Source of the DNA: an uncultured Bacteroidales bacterium
GTDB lineage: Bacteria > Bacteroidota > Bacteroidia > Bacteroidales > P3
Length of the DNA stretch: 64,000 nt
Direction: 5' to 3'
NCBI GenBank assembly: GCA_910578275.1
Contig: CAJTPR010000003.1
Span: 62,001 to 126,000, forward strand
The notes beneath the pieces are model-generated. The model had not been told where the DNA came from. It made no database searches and was given only the letters and a program-made list of their open reading frames with translations. The position numbers were made by a program, and so were the translations under genes. Shown one piece after another: positions 10,375-19,007 of this stretch (its first letter is position 1; each line of letters opens with the position of its first letter).

Positions 10375-11658
10375 ATGTATGTGATGTTATTGGAATTTTC
10401 TTGCGCGAACTTTAGGTCAATTAATCGAAAATGTACAATCTCCTTAGAGGGGCAGGGCATTGCTGATGAACCCAAAACCAATTTTGTTTTGTTGGACAAG
10501 AAGGTGAAGGTGTTGAAAACAGTTGCGTTGTATGGGGCTAATTCAAGTGGAAAATCTAATGTCGTTAGAGCTTTTGCTGTTATGATGAAGCATATCAGGG
10601 ACTCGGTGAGGCTAAACGATAATGATAAACTGCATTATGATCCATTTCGGTTGTCTTCGGTAAGAGGAAAACCGACTTTTTTTGAAGTAAGGTTTACTGA
10701 TGATGAGAAAGCCTATCGTTACGGCTTTGAATTTGATAGTGAATTGATTTATGGGGAGTGGCTCTATCGCTCATCCATTGGGGGGAGGACGGAAAAGGCT
10801 CTTTTTATTCGGACAAAAGAGGGTATTGGCGTGGATGAGAAATTTTTTTCTGAGGGAATGGGGAAGGAGGAGAATACTAATGATAATCGACTCTTTTTGT
10901 CATTGTGCGCTCAATTGGGAGGAAAACTTTCCAGACAAATAATCAATAAGTTTTCTTATATGAATGTTATATCGGGTATCTACGATCAAGGATATACCGA
11001 TTATTCCAAGAATATGTTGCATAGGCATTTGGCAGGTTTTGATGAGGCGGTTTCCTTTTTTAGGGACATGCATTTGGGTTTTGATGAAATTGAGACGGTA
11101 GAAAAGGAGTTCGATGATTCCATGCTTCCACCCGATATGCCCAATGTTGTAAAAGCGGAAGTGTTCAAGGCGATGCGGGGAAGACGGGATGTGAATCTTT
11201 ATAGTTGTCATAAGATTTACGATAAGCGAGGAAAGGTGACTGGAAAAATCAGTTTTGATATTGATGAGGAATCAGAAGGAACTAAGAAGTTAATTCGGCT
11301 TTCAGGTCCAATTTTTGAAACGTTGGTGAATGGTAGGGTGCTTTGGGTGGATGAATTGGATGCTAAAATGCATCCGTTGATTTCGCAGTATGTTGTGGAA
11401 TTGTTTAATAACCCTGATACTAATCCTCATAATGCGCAGTTGATTTTTACGACACATGACACTCATCTGCTTTCATCCAAGTTGTTGCGGCGTGACCAAA
11501 TTTGGTTCACCGAAAAAGATGCGAAGGAACAGACGGATTTATACAATATGATGGATATTGAACTCCCTGATGGCAGTAAGCCGCGCGCAGATTCTAATTT
11601 TGAACGCAATTATATTGCGGGTAGATATGGTGCCATTCCTTACATTTTGAATGATTAG
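10375..11658 (+). CDS. RloA-like AAA/ABC-type ATPase, candidate defence protein
   Basis: A 427-residue SMC/OLD-like ATPase. After the N-terminal strand (LLEFSCANFRSINRKCTISL), Walker A is LYGANSSGKSN at about 50-60. Walker B is WVDELDAKMHP at about 323-333, followed by FTTHDTHLL at about 357-365, the H-loop region. This is the AAA_15/AAA_21 architecture of RloA and of AbiL-type abortive-infection ATPases. The gene is intact and AT-rich, in contrast to the decayed genes around it, and its stop codon is only 3 nt before the RloB-like gene. By family it would sense phage or DNA damage and control the partner nuclease-like protein; this is inference. An alternative start two codons downstream (ATG 10381) is possible. 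Confidence 0.8.
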   Translation: MYVMLLEFSCANFRSINRKCTISLEGQGIADEPKTNFVLLDKKVKVLKTVALYGANSSGKSNVVRAFAVMMKHIRDSVRLNDNDKLHYDPFRLSSVRGKPTFFEVRFTDDEKAYRYGFEFDSELIYGEWLYRSSIGGRTEKALFIRTKEGIGVDEKFFSEGMGKEENTNDNRLFLSLCAQLGGKLSRQIINKFSYMNVISGIYDQGYTDYSKNMLHRHLAGFDEAVSFFRDMHLGFDEIETVEKEFDDSMLPPDMPNVVKAEVFKAMRGRRDVNLYSCHKIYDKRGKVTGKISFDIDEESEGTKKLIRLSGPIFETLVNGRVLWVDELDAKMHPLISQYVVELFNNPDTNPHNAQLIFTTHDTHLLSSKLLRRDQIWFTEKDAKEQTDLYNMMDIELPDGSKPRADSNFERNYIAGRYGAIPYILND

Positions 11659-11661
11659 GAA

Positions 11662-12387
11662 ATGGCAAACAAGATTAAGATTGATAATTTGTTGCTGAAG
11701 CGACAAAAGCGCAAGGCAACGAAAAAACATGAGCCTAAAAAGGTTCCATGCCGTATTTTGATTGTTTGTGAGGGGCAAAGAACGGAGCCGAATTACTTTC
11801 GAAAGTTCCGCGTAGAAGAGAATTCCCGTTTTGTTTATGAGGTGAAATGCGAGGGAAAAGGAGTTAATACTCTTAGTGTTGTGGATGCGGCTATTGCGCG
11901 GAAAAAGGAAGCGGGAAGACTAACTCCTTATGATAGCGTATGGGCGGTGTTCGATAGGGATGGTTTTCCGAAAGAGCGATTCAATGCTGCCATAGAAAAA
12001 GCAAAAGCGCATGGAATTGAGGTGGCTTGGAGTAATGAGGCGTTTGAATTATGGTATCTGTATCATTTTTTGAATCGCACTACAGCCATGAGAAGGGAGG
12101 AATACGAAATGGCTATATCCGATGCGGTGAATGTTTCAGGCAAATGGAAGGGGAAAAAGCCTTATAGATATGCAAAAAATGACGAACGCAATTATGAAAT
12201 TATGACGAATTGCGGAAATCGGGAGCAGGCTATAAATTGGGCTCAGAGACAGCATGAAAAATTTGATGGGCAACGATATGCGGAACATAATCCATGTACA
12301 TTAGTATACAAACTTGTCCTACAATTGTTAAATAGAGATAAGGCTTTCATTAATCAGGTGATGGAGAAGATTCAAGAAAGGATGTAA
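11662..12387 (+). CDS. RloB-like protein (TOPRIM-like), partner of the ATPase
   Basis: 241 residues matching the RloB family. After a basic N-terminus it has ILIVCEGQRTEPNYF (conserved EGxxTE, residues about 36-46), then VFDRDGFP (DxD, about 97-103) and SNEAFELWYLYHF (about 125-137). The Glu plus DxD pattern resembles a TOPRIM metal site, which would make it a nuclease-like effector. Two-gene RloA/RloB units occur in restriction-linked loci and match the AbiLi/AbiLii organisation as I recall it. The gene is complete, with AT-rich composition like its partner. No restriction-modification genes are visible nearby. Confidence 0.8.
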   Translation: MANKIKIDNLLLKRQKRKATKKHEPKKVPCRILIVCEGQRTEPNYFRKFRVEENSRFVYEVKCEGKGVNTLSVVDAAIARKKEAGRLTPYDSVWAVFDRDGFPKERFNAAIEKAKAHGIEVAWSNEAFELWYLYHFLNRTTAMRREEYEMAISDAVNVSGKWKGKKPYRYAKNDERNYEIMTNCGNREQAINWAQRQHEKFDGQRYAEHNPCTLVYKLVLQLLNRDKAFINQVMEKIQERM

Positions 12388-12482
12388 AATCAAAAAATAG
12401 AAAGAATGTAGGTGATTGGAAAGAAGGTTAAGGGGCAAAACCAACCGCCTAAAAGCCAAAACACCGACTATGTTTTTCCATT

Positions 12483-12841
12483 ATGCACGATGTGGCCGTT
12501 TTCTTTACCGAATACGACAATGACCGCTTCGAAGTGTCGGGTACGAAGCGATGGAGGCAGGCCTATCATATCGAGCCTATTTTCTGCGTCTATTACGATA
12601 TCATAAATGGATGATATAATACCCTTTGGTCGGGTTTGGTGGTCTTAATTTTAATGGCTGCCGTATCGACACCTTGGGCTACATTCCAAGAGTGCAGAAG
12701 GAAATCAACTGGAAAAAACTGCTCCAGTTTATGGATGAGCAACGTTTTCAGGCCATGATAGACCGCCACAAACACGACAACCATAGCTACACCTGCACCG
12801 GAGAGGAGTTTCGCGAGTTAGTATTGTTGAGCCTTAACTAA
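12483..12841 (+). pseudogene. Unidentified accessory gene remnant in two frames
   Basis: Two short open stretches lie end to end in different frames. The first (12483-12614) begins MHDVAVFFTEYDNDRFEVSG; the second (12626-12841) contains GYIPRVQKEINWKKLLQFMD and ends TCTGEEFRELVLLSLN. Together they look like one frameshifted gene of the mobile element, but I do not recognise the family. The stretch 12388-12482, between rloB and this remnant, shows nothing I can assign. Confidence 0.3.
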
Positions 12842-12848
12842 ACATTAT

Positions 12849-13370
12849 TTAATCGGTTTTTAAATCACATTCAAATAAAATGACAAGCGGCCAGCAGAGA
12901 AGCCTCCTTCGGCCGCTTGCTTTTCTCCTTTCGTTCCTGTCACATAAATCATCGCCCAATCCTCTCTCCTTTTGGACATTTTGTTTGGGTGATTGTACAT
13001 ATCCATATTGCCTCAGTATGGTATAGACAACGCTTCCTGCCTGCCGGATGTTGTGGGCGTTGAAAGACCGCAACAAGGAGGGGTTGATAGGGGGGCTGTC
13101 GGCTTTGGCCAAGGCGTACTGCATGGAGCGGAAGTTGTCCTGCACCATCAGATGGTGTTCCAGCAGTTTGCCCGGTGCCGTCCGCCCCTGTTCCAGCAAC
13201 ACTTTCACCTTCGTATCGGTGAGGGTCGCCCCCGCTAGACGGGTGGAACTGCCTACAATCTGGTGCAACCTGTATTTCTCGTAGTCGAAAACGGTCTGCG
13301 GCAGAGCCGGTTCGGCATATTCCTTCGAGACGGCCTCAAGTTCTGAAAAAAGTTCCTTTGAAATTTTCAT
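12849..13370 (-). pseudogene. Fic-family protein, N-terminal fragment
   Basis: 173 codons. The first 115 or so match the N-terminal helical region of Bacteroidales Fic proteins (MKISKELFSELEAVSKEYAE, LLEHHLMVQDNFRSMQYALA, NAHNIRQAGSVVYT). The catalytic HPFxxGNGR motif that transfers AMP is absent. The C-terminal 55 residues are Arg/Lys-rich low-complexity sequence that looks like read-through into unrelated DNA. The fragment is at the right-hand end of the mobile-element debris and is probably non-functional. Confidence 0.6.
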
Positions 13371-13476
13371 TCTTTCCCCGTTCGACCGTTTGGATTACTC
13401 CTGGTTGTTGGATTTTGAAAGGCGGTGCCTGGAATTGAAACTCAAACGCGGTCGTGTTGTCCGGCTCCTCCGGCAA

Positions 13477-13518
13477 TAAAAAAAGAGCCGCCGGAACAAC
13501 GTTGCTCCGGCGGCTCTT
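13477..13518 (-). terminator. Rho-independent terminator of the rfbC operon
   Basis: AAGAGCCGCCGGA (13483-13495) pairs with TCCGGCGGCTCTT (13506-13518), with a CAAC/GTTG core between. On the minus strand the stem is followed by a run of T. It closes the minus-strand run of genes that starts at ispH. Confidence 0.85.
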
Positions 13519-13538
13519 GCCAGGCCAAGGGAGGCGTC

Positions 13539-14087
13539 TTAGTACTTGAACGGGCTCGAGAATGTCTTGAATCTTTCACCCGCTTGGTCTTTGGCCGAGA
13601 GCAGGGGCGTATCGCATTTCCAGTCGATGCCCAGGTCGGGATCGTTCCACAAAAGACAACCTTCGCTTTGCGGCGCGTAGGGTGCGGTTACCTTGTAGGC
13701 GAATATGCTGCCTTCCTCGCGGGCCACGAATCCGTGGGCCATGCCGGCGGGCAGAAGGAATTGCAGTTTGTTGCTTTCGGTCAGTTCCACGCAGACGTGC
13801 TTGCCGTAGGTGGGCGAGCCTGTCCGTATGTCCACGGCCACGTCCATCACGGCCCCGCGGATTACCCGCACGATCTTGTCTTGGGCGAAAGGCGGTTTCT
13901 GGAAATGCAATCCGCGCAGCACGTTCTTGGCCGACTTGGATTCGTTGTCTTGCACGAACGTGTATTCCAAGCCTGCCGCTTGCCATTTCTTCAAGGAATA
14001 ACTTTCCATGAAATAACCGCGTTCGTCTTCAAAAACGTCGGGGTGGACGATCACCACCCCTTCGATTGCCGTCTTTTCAATCTTCAT
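13539..14087 (-). CDS. rfbC: dTDP-4-dehydrorhamnose 3,5-epimerase
   Basis: A 182-residue cupin enzyme that epimerises dTDP-4-keto-6-deoxyglucose at C3 and C5 in dTDP-L-rhamnose synthesis, in the cytoplasm. Motifs: DERGYFMESYS, VQDNESKSAKNVLRGLHFQK (catalytic His in RGLHFQ), MDVAVDIRTGSPTYGK and LLPAGMAHGFVA. Length is typical. The other rml genes (rfbA, rfbB, rfbD) are not in the window. It is the last gene of the minus-strand run: its start lies 10 nt after the lpdA stop codon, and a strong terminator follows. Confidence 0.95.
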   Translation of the reverse strand: MKIEKTAIEGVVIVHPDVFEDERGYFMESYSLKKWQAAGLEYTFVQDNESKSAKNVLRGLHFQKPPFAQDKIVRVIRGAVMDVAVDIRTGSPTYGKHVCVELTESNKLQFLLPAGMAHGFVAREEGSIFAYKVTAPYAPQSEGCLLWNDPDLGIDWKCDTPLLSAKDQAGERFKTFSSPFKY

Positions 14088-14097
14088 GGCCGGCGGA

Positions 14098-15492
14098 TTA
14101 GCAGTGGACGCATTCGCCGTAGGCGGCTTCCACGGCTTCGAGGAACGATTCGGAAAGCGTGGGATGCGGATGGACGGCGTGCATGATGTCGTGCGCCGTG
14201 ATTTTTTGCTGGCGGACCATCACCGCCTCGGCGATCATTTCCGTCACGTTTTCGCCCGTCATGTGGCAGCCCAGGAGCAAGCCCGTGGCAGCGTCGAAAA
14301 TCACCTTCACGAAACCGTCGCGGCTGCCCATGGCGGTAGCCTTGCCCGAGGCGGTGAACGGAACCCGTCCGGTTTTGATCTGGAAGCCGGCTTCCAGCGC
14401 TTTCTTTTCGGTCAGGCCGACCGAGGCGATTTCGGGCGAGGTGTAGGTGCAACCGGGAATGTTGGCGTAATCGACGGGAACGGGATCCAGTCCGGCGATT
14501 TTTTCCACGCAGACTTTCGCCTCGCGCGAGGCCACGTGCGCCAAGGCCGGCCCCGGCGTGATGTCGCCGATGGCATAAAGCCCTTCCACGTTGGTGCGAC
14601 CGAACTCGTCGGTGACGATCTTGCCCCGTTCGGTCTTGACGCCCAATTCCTCAAGGCCGATGTTGTCGGTGTTGGGAACCACGCCCACGGCCGAGAGCAC
14701 GATGTCGCATTCGTGGATTTCTTCGCCTTTCTTGGTCTTGATGAAGACTTTGCATTTTTCGCCTTCCGTTTCCACTTTTTCCACCGAGGCCTCCACCAAT
14801 ACCTTCATGCCGTTCTTGCGGAAACTGCGGCTCAACTGGGAGGCCGAATCGGCATCTTCCACGGGAACGATTTGCGGCATGAATTCGACCAGCGTCACCT
14901 TGGTTCCCATGCTCTGGTAGAAATGGGCGAATTCGGAACCGATGGCTCCCGAACCCACCACGATCATGCTTTCGGGACGCTCGGGAAGGGTCATGGCCTG
15001 CCGGTAGCCGATGATTTTCTTGCCGTCCTGGGGCAGGTTGGGCAGTACCTTGCTGCGTGAGCCGGTGGCGAGGATGATGTGCTTGGCGGTGAATTCCTTC
15101 GTGGTGCCGTCTGCGTTCATCTTCACCGACACGACCTTGCCCGGTTTGAGAAAGGCCTCGCCCGCTATGGTTTCCACTTTGTACTTGCCCAGCAGGAACT
15201 GCACACCTTTGCCCATCGTTTCGGCCACGCCCCGGCTACGCGCCACGATGGCGGAAAAGTCGGGTTTGACTTCGCCTTCCACGCGGATTCCGTAGTCGGC
15301 CGCGTGCTTGGCGTATTGATAGGCTTGGGCGCTCTTGAGCAGGGCCTTGGTGGGGATGCAGCCCCAATTCAGGCAGATGCCGCCTGTTTCGGCGCGTTCC
15401 ACCACGGCGGTCTTCAGTCCCAGTTGCGAGGCGCGAATGGCAGCCACGTAGCCTCCCGGGCCGCTGCCGATGACGATGAGGTCGAAATCCAT
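14098..15492 (-). CDS. lpdA: Dihydrolipoyl dehydrogenase
   Basis: 464 residues. This FAD enzyme re-oxidises lipoyl groups of 2-oxo acid dehydrogenases or the glycine cleavage system using NAD+. It has an N-terminal FAD-binding GSGPGGYVAAIRASQLG, the redox-active disulfide GGICLNWGCIPTKALL (CxxxxC), an NAD-binding GSGAIGSEFA, and the C-terminal catalytic HPHPTLSE. It ends in CVHC. No E1/E2 or gcv genes are adjacent, so its partner complex is not identified here. It lies 12 nt from ackA and 10 nt from rfbC in the same orientation. Confidence 0.95.
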   Translation of the reverse strand: MDFDLIVIGSGPGGYVAAIRASQLGLKTAVVERAETGGICLNWGCIPTKALLKSAQAYQYAKHAADYGIRVEGEVKPDFSAIVARSRGVAETMGKGVQFLLGKYKVETIAGEAFLKPGKVVSVKMNADGTTKEFTAKHIILATGSRSKVLPNLPQDGKKIIGYRQAMTLPERPESMIVVGSGAIGSEFAHFYQSMGTKVTLVEFMPQIVPVEDADSASQLSRSFRKNGMKVLVEASVEKVETEGEKCKVFIKTKKGEEIHECDIVLSAVGVVPNTDNIGLEELGVKTERGKIVTDEFGRTNVEGLYAIGDITPGPALAHVASREAKVCVEKIAGLDPVPVDYANIPGCTYTSPEIASVGLTEKKALEAGFQIKTGRVPFTASGKATAMGSRDGFVKVIFDAATGLLLGCHMTGENVTEMIAEAVMVRQQKITAHDIMHAVHPHPTLSESFLEAVEAAYGECVHC

Positions 15493-15504
15493 TGTCGTAT
15501 GTGT

Positions 15505-16710
15505 TTATTGTTTGCTGATGATATGCAGGGTGTCGGTGGCGATGACCTTTTCTTCGTCGGTGGTCACTACCACGACCTTTGTCCTGGAGCCGGCCTTGGA
15601 GATGATTGCGTCCTGGCCGTGTATGTCCCGGTTCTTTTCCGCGTCGAATTCAACGCCCATGAATTCCAGTCCTTGGCAAATCTGGCGTCGGGCGTCGTCG
15701 TCGTTTTCACCGATGCCTCCGGTAAAGAGGATCAGGTCGACGCCGCCGAGGGCCGCCGCGTAGGCGCCCACGTATTTCTTGACGCGATACGAGAACATCT
15801 TCAACGCCAAGGCCGCTTTCGTGTCGCCTTCCGAGGCGGCCTTGCGCAGTTCGCGCATGTCAGAGGAAACCTGCGATACGCCCTGCAAGCCGCATTCCTT
15901 GCTGAAATAGTTGTTGGCCTGGGCGGGCGAGAGGTTTTCCTTTTCCATGATGGCCATCGCCGCGCCCAGGTCCAGGTCGCCGCTGCGGGTTCCCATCATG
16001 AGGCCTTCCACGGGCGTGTAGCCCATCGAGGTGTCCACGCTCTTGCCGTTCTCGACGGCGGCCAGCGAAGCCCCGTTTCCGAGGTGGCAGGAGATGATCT
16101 TGCTCTTTTCGAGCGGGATTCCCGCCAGCTGTGCCGCCTTTTTCACCACGAACTTGTGGCTCGTGCCGTGAAAGCCGTAACGGCGCATGCGGTCGGTCTG
16201 GTAGAACTTGTAAGGTACGGCGTACATGTAGGCGTGTTCGGGCATGGTCTGGTGGAACGAGGTGTCGAACACGGCTACTTGCGGCACCTGGGGCAGCAGC
16301 GCCTGCATCGACTCGATTCCCTTGATGTTGGCCGGATTATGCAGCGGCGCCAAGGGAACGCATGCCTTGAGGTCGTCCATCACGCGCCGGTCGATGAGGA
16401 CGCTGTCCTTGAACGTTTCCCCGCCGTGTACGACGCGGTGTCCCACGGCGTTTATTTCATCGAGGTCCTTGATGACGCCGTATCGGGGATGCACCAGGTA
16501 TTCCAGCACCCAGTTGATTCCCACTTGGTGGTCGGCCACCGGTTTTTCGAACTTGTGCTTTTGGCCGTCCGTTCCTTGATGGGTGAGGCTGCCTTGTGCC
16601 AGGCCGATCTTTTCCACCAGGCCTTTGGCCATGACCTTGCCGTCTTGATCCATGTCGAGCAGCTGGTACTTCAAGGAAGAGCTTCCGCAGTTTAAAACGA
16701 GAATTTTCAT
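15505..16710 (-). CDS. ackA: Acetate kinase
   Basis: 401 residues. It converts acetyl phosphate and ADP to acetate and ATP, the energy-yielding end of acetate fermentation. It starts MKILVLNCGSSSLKYQLLDM, the acetokinase signature, and has HRVVHGGETF, VFDTSFHQTMP, YGFHGTSHKFV and CHLGNGASLAAV, all typical. No phosphotransacetylase gene lies next to it, unlike the common pta-ackA pairing. It is compactly arranged between rel (29-nt gap) and lpdA (12-nt gap). Confidence 0.97.
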   Translation of the reverse strand: MKILVLNCGSSSLKYQLLDMDQDGKVMAKGLVEKIGLAQGSLTHQGTDGQKHKFEKPVADHQVGINWVLEYLVHPRYGVIKDLDEINAVGHRVVHGGETFKDSVLIDRRVMDDLKACVPLAPLHNPANIKGIESMQALLPQVPQVAVFDTSFHQTMPEHAYMYAVPYKFYQTDRMRRYGFHGTSHKFVVKKAAQLAGIPLEKSKIISCHLGNGASLAAVENGKSVDTSMGYTPVEGLMMGTRSGDLDLGAAMAIMEKENLSPAQANNYFSKECGLQGVSQVSSDMRELRKAASEGDTKAALALKMFSYRVKKYVGAYAAALGGVDLILFTGGIGENDDDARRQICQGLEFMGVEFDAEKNRDIHGQDAIISKAGSRTKVVVVTTDEEKVIATDTLHIISKQ

Positions 16711-16739
16711 CGGAATATGTTTTTCTTGTGTGTTCCGGT

Positions 16740-18998
16740 CTATTCGTGGTCGATGCGTTTCACCGTTTCCACGCCGTCCACGCCTTTGATACGGTCCATC
16801 ATGTCCTTGAGGTGCGTGGTGTTGTTGATGTAGAGCATGATTTGCCCTTCGTAGACGCCCTCGGCGGCTTTCATGTTGATGGAACGGATATTTATCTGCG
16901 TGTCACGGTTGATTTGTTCCAGGATCTTGAGGGCCATGCCCGGCTTGTCGAACCCGTTGATGCGTATGCCGGTGAGCAGGCCGATCTTTTCGTTCTTTTT
17001 CCATTTGGCCTTGACGATGCGGTTGCCGTATTGCGACATGATCTCGATGGCCTCCGGGCAATTGGTCCGGTGCACTTCGATGCCCTTGTTGGGCAGGATG
17101 ACACCGATCACGTCGTCGCCCGGAATGGGGTTGCAGCATTCGGGCAGGATGTAGTGCAGGTTGTGCACGTCTTTGGCCAGAAGCAGGCTCTCGGGCTTGT
17201 TTTCCACTTGTGCTTGGATGGCATCCTGCAAGTTGATTCCCGTCTTGTCTTTTTCCGTCCCGCCGTTCCCTCTCCGGAACCAAGGCCAGAACCGGTTTTC
17301 GTGCTTTTCGGTCTCGGACTTGAACAGGTCCGTTATGTCCTTTTCCGAAATCTTGCCCACGGCCACCGCGTAGAAGAGTTCCGACTTGTTCTTGCGCGAA
17401 AAGGCCTCCGTGACCTTGGTTATGTTCTCTTCGGTAAAGGGCACGTGCATGCCGGCAAGCGTCTTTTGCAACGCATCCTTGCCCTGGCCGTAGTATTTGG
17501 CGTGTTCTTCCCTGAGCCATTGCCGGATACGGGACTTGGCGCGGGAAGAAATCACGTATTCGAGCCATTCCTCGCTCGGTTTCTGCGTCTTGGAGCAGAT
17601 GATTTCCACTTGGTCGCCGTTTTTCAGTTTCTGGTTGATGGGAACCAGCTTGTGGTTCACCTTGGCTCCGATGACGGTGAATCCTATCTCGGAATGGATC
17701 AGGAACGCGAAGTCGAGCACGGAAGCTCCCACGGGCAGCGACTTGAGTTCTCCGGTGGGCGTATAGACGTAGATTTCCCCGTTGAAGAAGTTTTGCCTGA
17801 AATCGTTCAGGAAGCTCAACGAATTGTCGGAGGCCGAATGTTCCAGCATCTCCTTGATCTTGTTGAGCCAGATGTCGAGTCCCGATTCGCTGTCGGTGTT
17901 CAGGCCCTCGTTCTTGTAGCGCCAGTGGGCGGCGTAACCGCGTTCGGCGATTTCATCCATGCGCTTGGAACGTATCTGCACTTCGATCCATTTGCCGGTG
18001 TTGCTCATGACCGTCGTGTGCAATGCCTCGTAGCCGTTGGGCTTGGGAATGGCTATCCAGTCGCGCAGCCGGTCGGGCTTGGCGCGGTAGATGCTGTTGA
18101 TGATGGCATATACCTTGTAGCAGTCGGCCTTTTCGGTGTCCACGGGCGAATCCAGCACGATCCGTATGGCGAACAGGTCGTATACTTCCTCGAAGGTCAC
18201 GCCTTTCTTCTTCATCTTGCCCAAGATGGAACAGATGGACTTGACGCGGCCGGAAATGGAGAATTTCAGGCATTCCATTTCCAGTTTTTCGCGAATGGGG
18301 GCGATGAAGTTGTTGATGAGGTCTTCGCGTTCGGATTCGCTTTGCCTGATTTTCTCGGCGATGAAGGCGTAGGTCTCGGGTTCGGTATATTTGAGCGAAA
18401 GGTCTTCCAGTTCGCTTTTTATCGTGAAAAGCCCCAGGCGGTGCGCCAAGGGCGCATAGATATTGATGGTTTCGGAAGCGATCTTGAGTTGCTTGTCGCG
18501 CGGCATGGAGTCGAGCGTGCGCATGTTGTGCAGGCGGTCGGCCAGCTTGATGAGGATGACCCGCACGTCGTCCGAAAGGGAGAAAAGCAGTTTCTTGAAA
18601 TTTTCCGCCTGGATGGAGAACGACTGGTTCTGGTTGAATATCTCGTCGATCTTGGTAAGCCCGTCCACGATGCGCGCCACCACCGGCCCGAAACCGTTCT
18701 CGATGTCGGTAAGCGTGTATTCGGTGTCTTCCACCACGTCGTGCAACAAGGCGCAGACCACGGCCGTAGGCCCCAGTCCGATTTCTTCCACCACGATATG
18801 GGCTACTTCCAGCGGGTGGTAGATATAGGGCTCGCCCGACTTGCGGCGCGTGTGCTCGTGGGCGGTCACGGCCAATGTGAAAGCCTTGTGGATCTGTTCG
18901 TGTTCCTCTTCGCTTATTTCGCGCTTGAACAATTTGAAGATAAGCTTGTATCTCCGTAAGATCTCCTTTTTCTCCAAGGCTTCGTCTATCTGGTACAT
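16740..18998 (-). CDS. Bifunctional (p)ppGpp synthetase/hydrolase (RelA/SpoT)
   Basis: A 752-residue long RSH protein. The N-terminal HD hydrolase domain looks intact (SGEPYIYHPLEVAHIVVEE, ALLHDVVEDTEYT). The synthetase domain follows with RIVLDSPVDT, RLRDWIAIPKPNGYEALHTT and VQIRSKRMDEIAERGYAAHW. Then come a TGS domain (IYVYTPTGELKSLPVGASVL), a helical zinc-finger-like region and a C-terminal ACT domain to residue 752. Both activities are therefore predicted. It makes and degrades the stringent-response alarmone. Its start is 9 nt downstream of the phosphodiesterase gene stop, and ackA follows. Confidence 0.95.
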   Translation of the reverse strand: MYQIDEALEKKEILRRYKLIFKLFKREISEEEHEQIHKAFTLAVTAHEHTRRKSGEPYIYHPLEVAHIVVEEIGLGPTAVVCALLHDVVEDTEYTLTDIENGFGPVVARIVDGLTKIDEIFNQNQSFSIQAENFKKLLFSLSDDVRVILIKLADRLHNMRTLDSMPRDKQLKIASETINIYAPLAHRLGLFTIKSELEDLSLKYTEPETYAFIAEKIRQSESEREDLINNFIAPIREKLEMECLKFSISGRVKSICSILGKMKKKGVTFEEVYDLFAIRIVLDSPVDTEKADCYKVYAIINSIYRAKPDRLRDWIAIPKPNGYEALHTTVMSNTGKWIEVQIRSKRMDEIAERGYAAHWRYKNEGLNTDSESGLDIWLNKIKEMLEHSASDNSLSFLNDFRQNFFNGEIYVYTPTGELKSLPVGASVLDFAFLIHSEIGFTVIGAKVNHKLVPINQKLKNGDQVEIICSKTQKPSEEWLEYVISSRAKSRIRQWLREEHAKYYGQGKDALQKTLAGMHVPFTEENITKVTEAFSRKNKSELFYAVAVGKISEKDITDLFKSETEKHENRFWPWFRRGNGGTEKDKTGINLQDAIQAQVENKPESLLLAKDVHNLHYILPECCNPIPGDDVIGVILPNKGIEVHRTNCPEAIEIMSQYGNRIVKAKWKKNEKIGLLTGIRINGFDKPGMALKILEQINRDTQINIRSINMKAAEGVYEGQIMLYINNTTHLKDMMDRIKGVDGVETVKRIDHE

Positions 18999-19007
18999 GG
19001 CTCCGGA

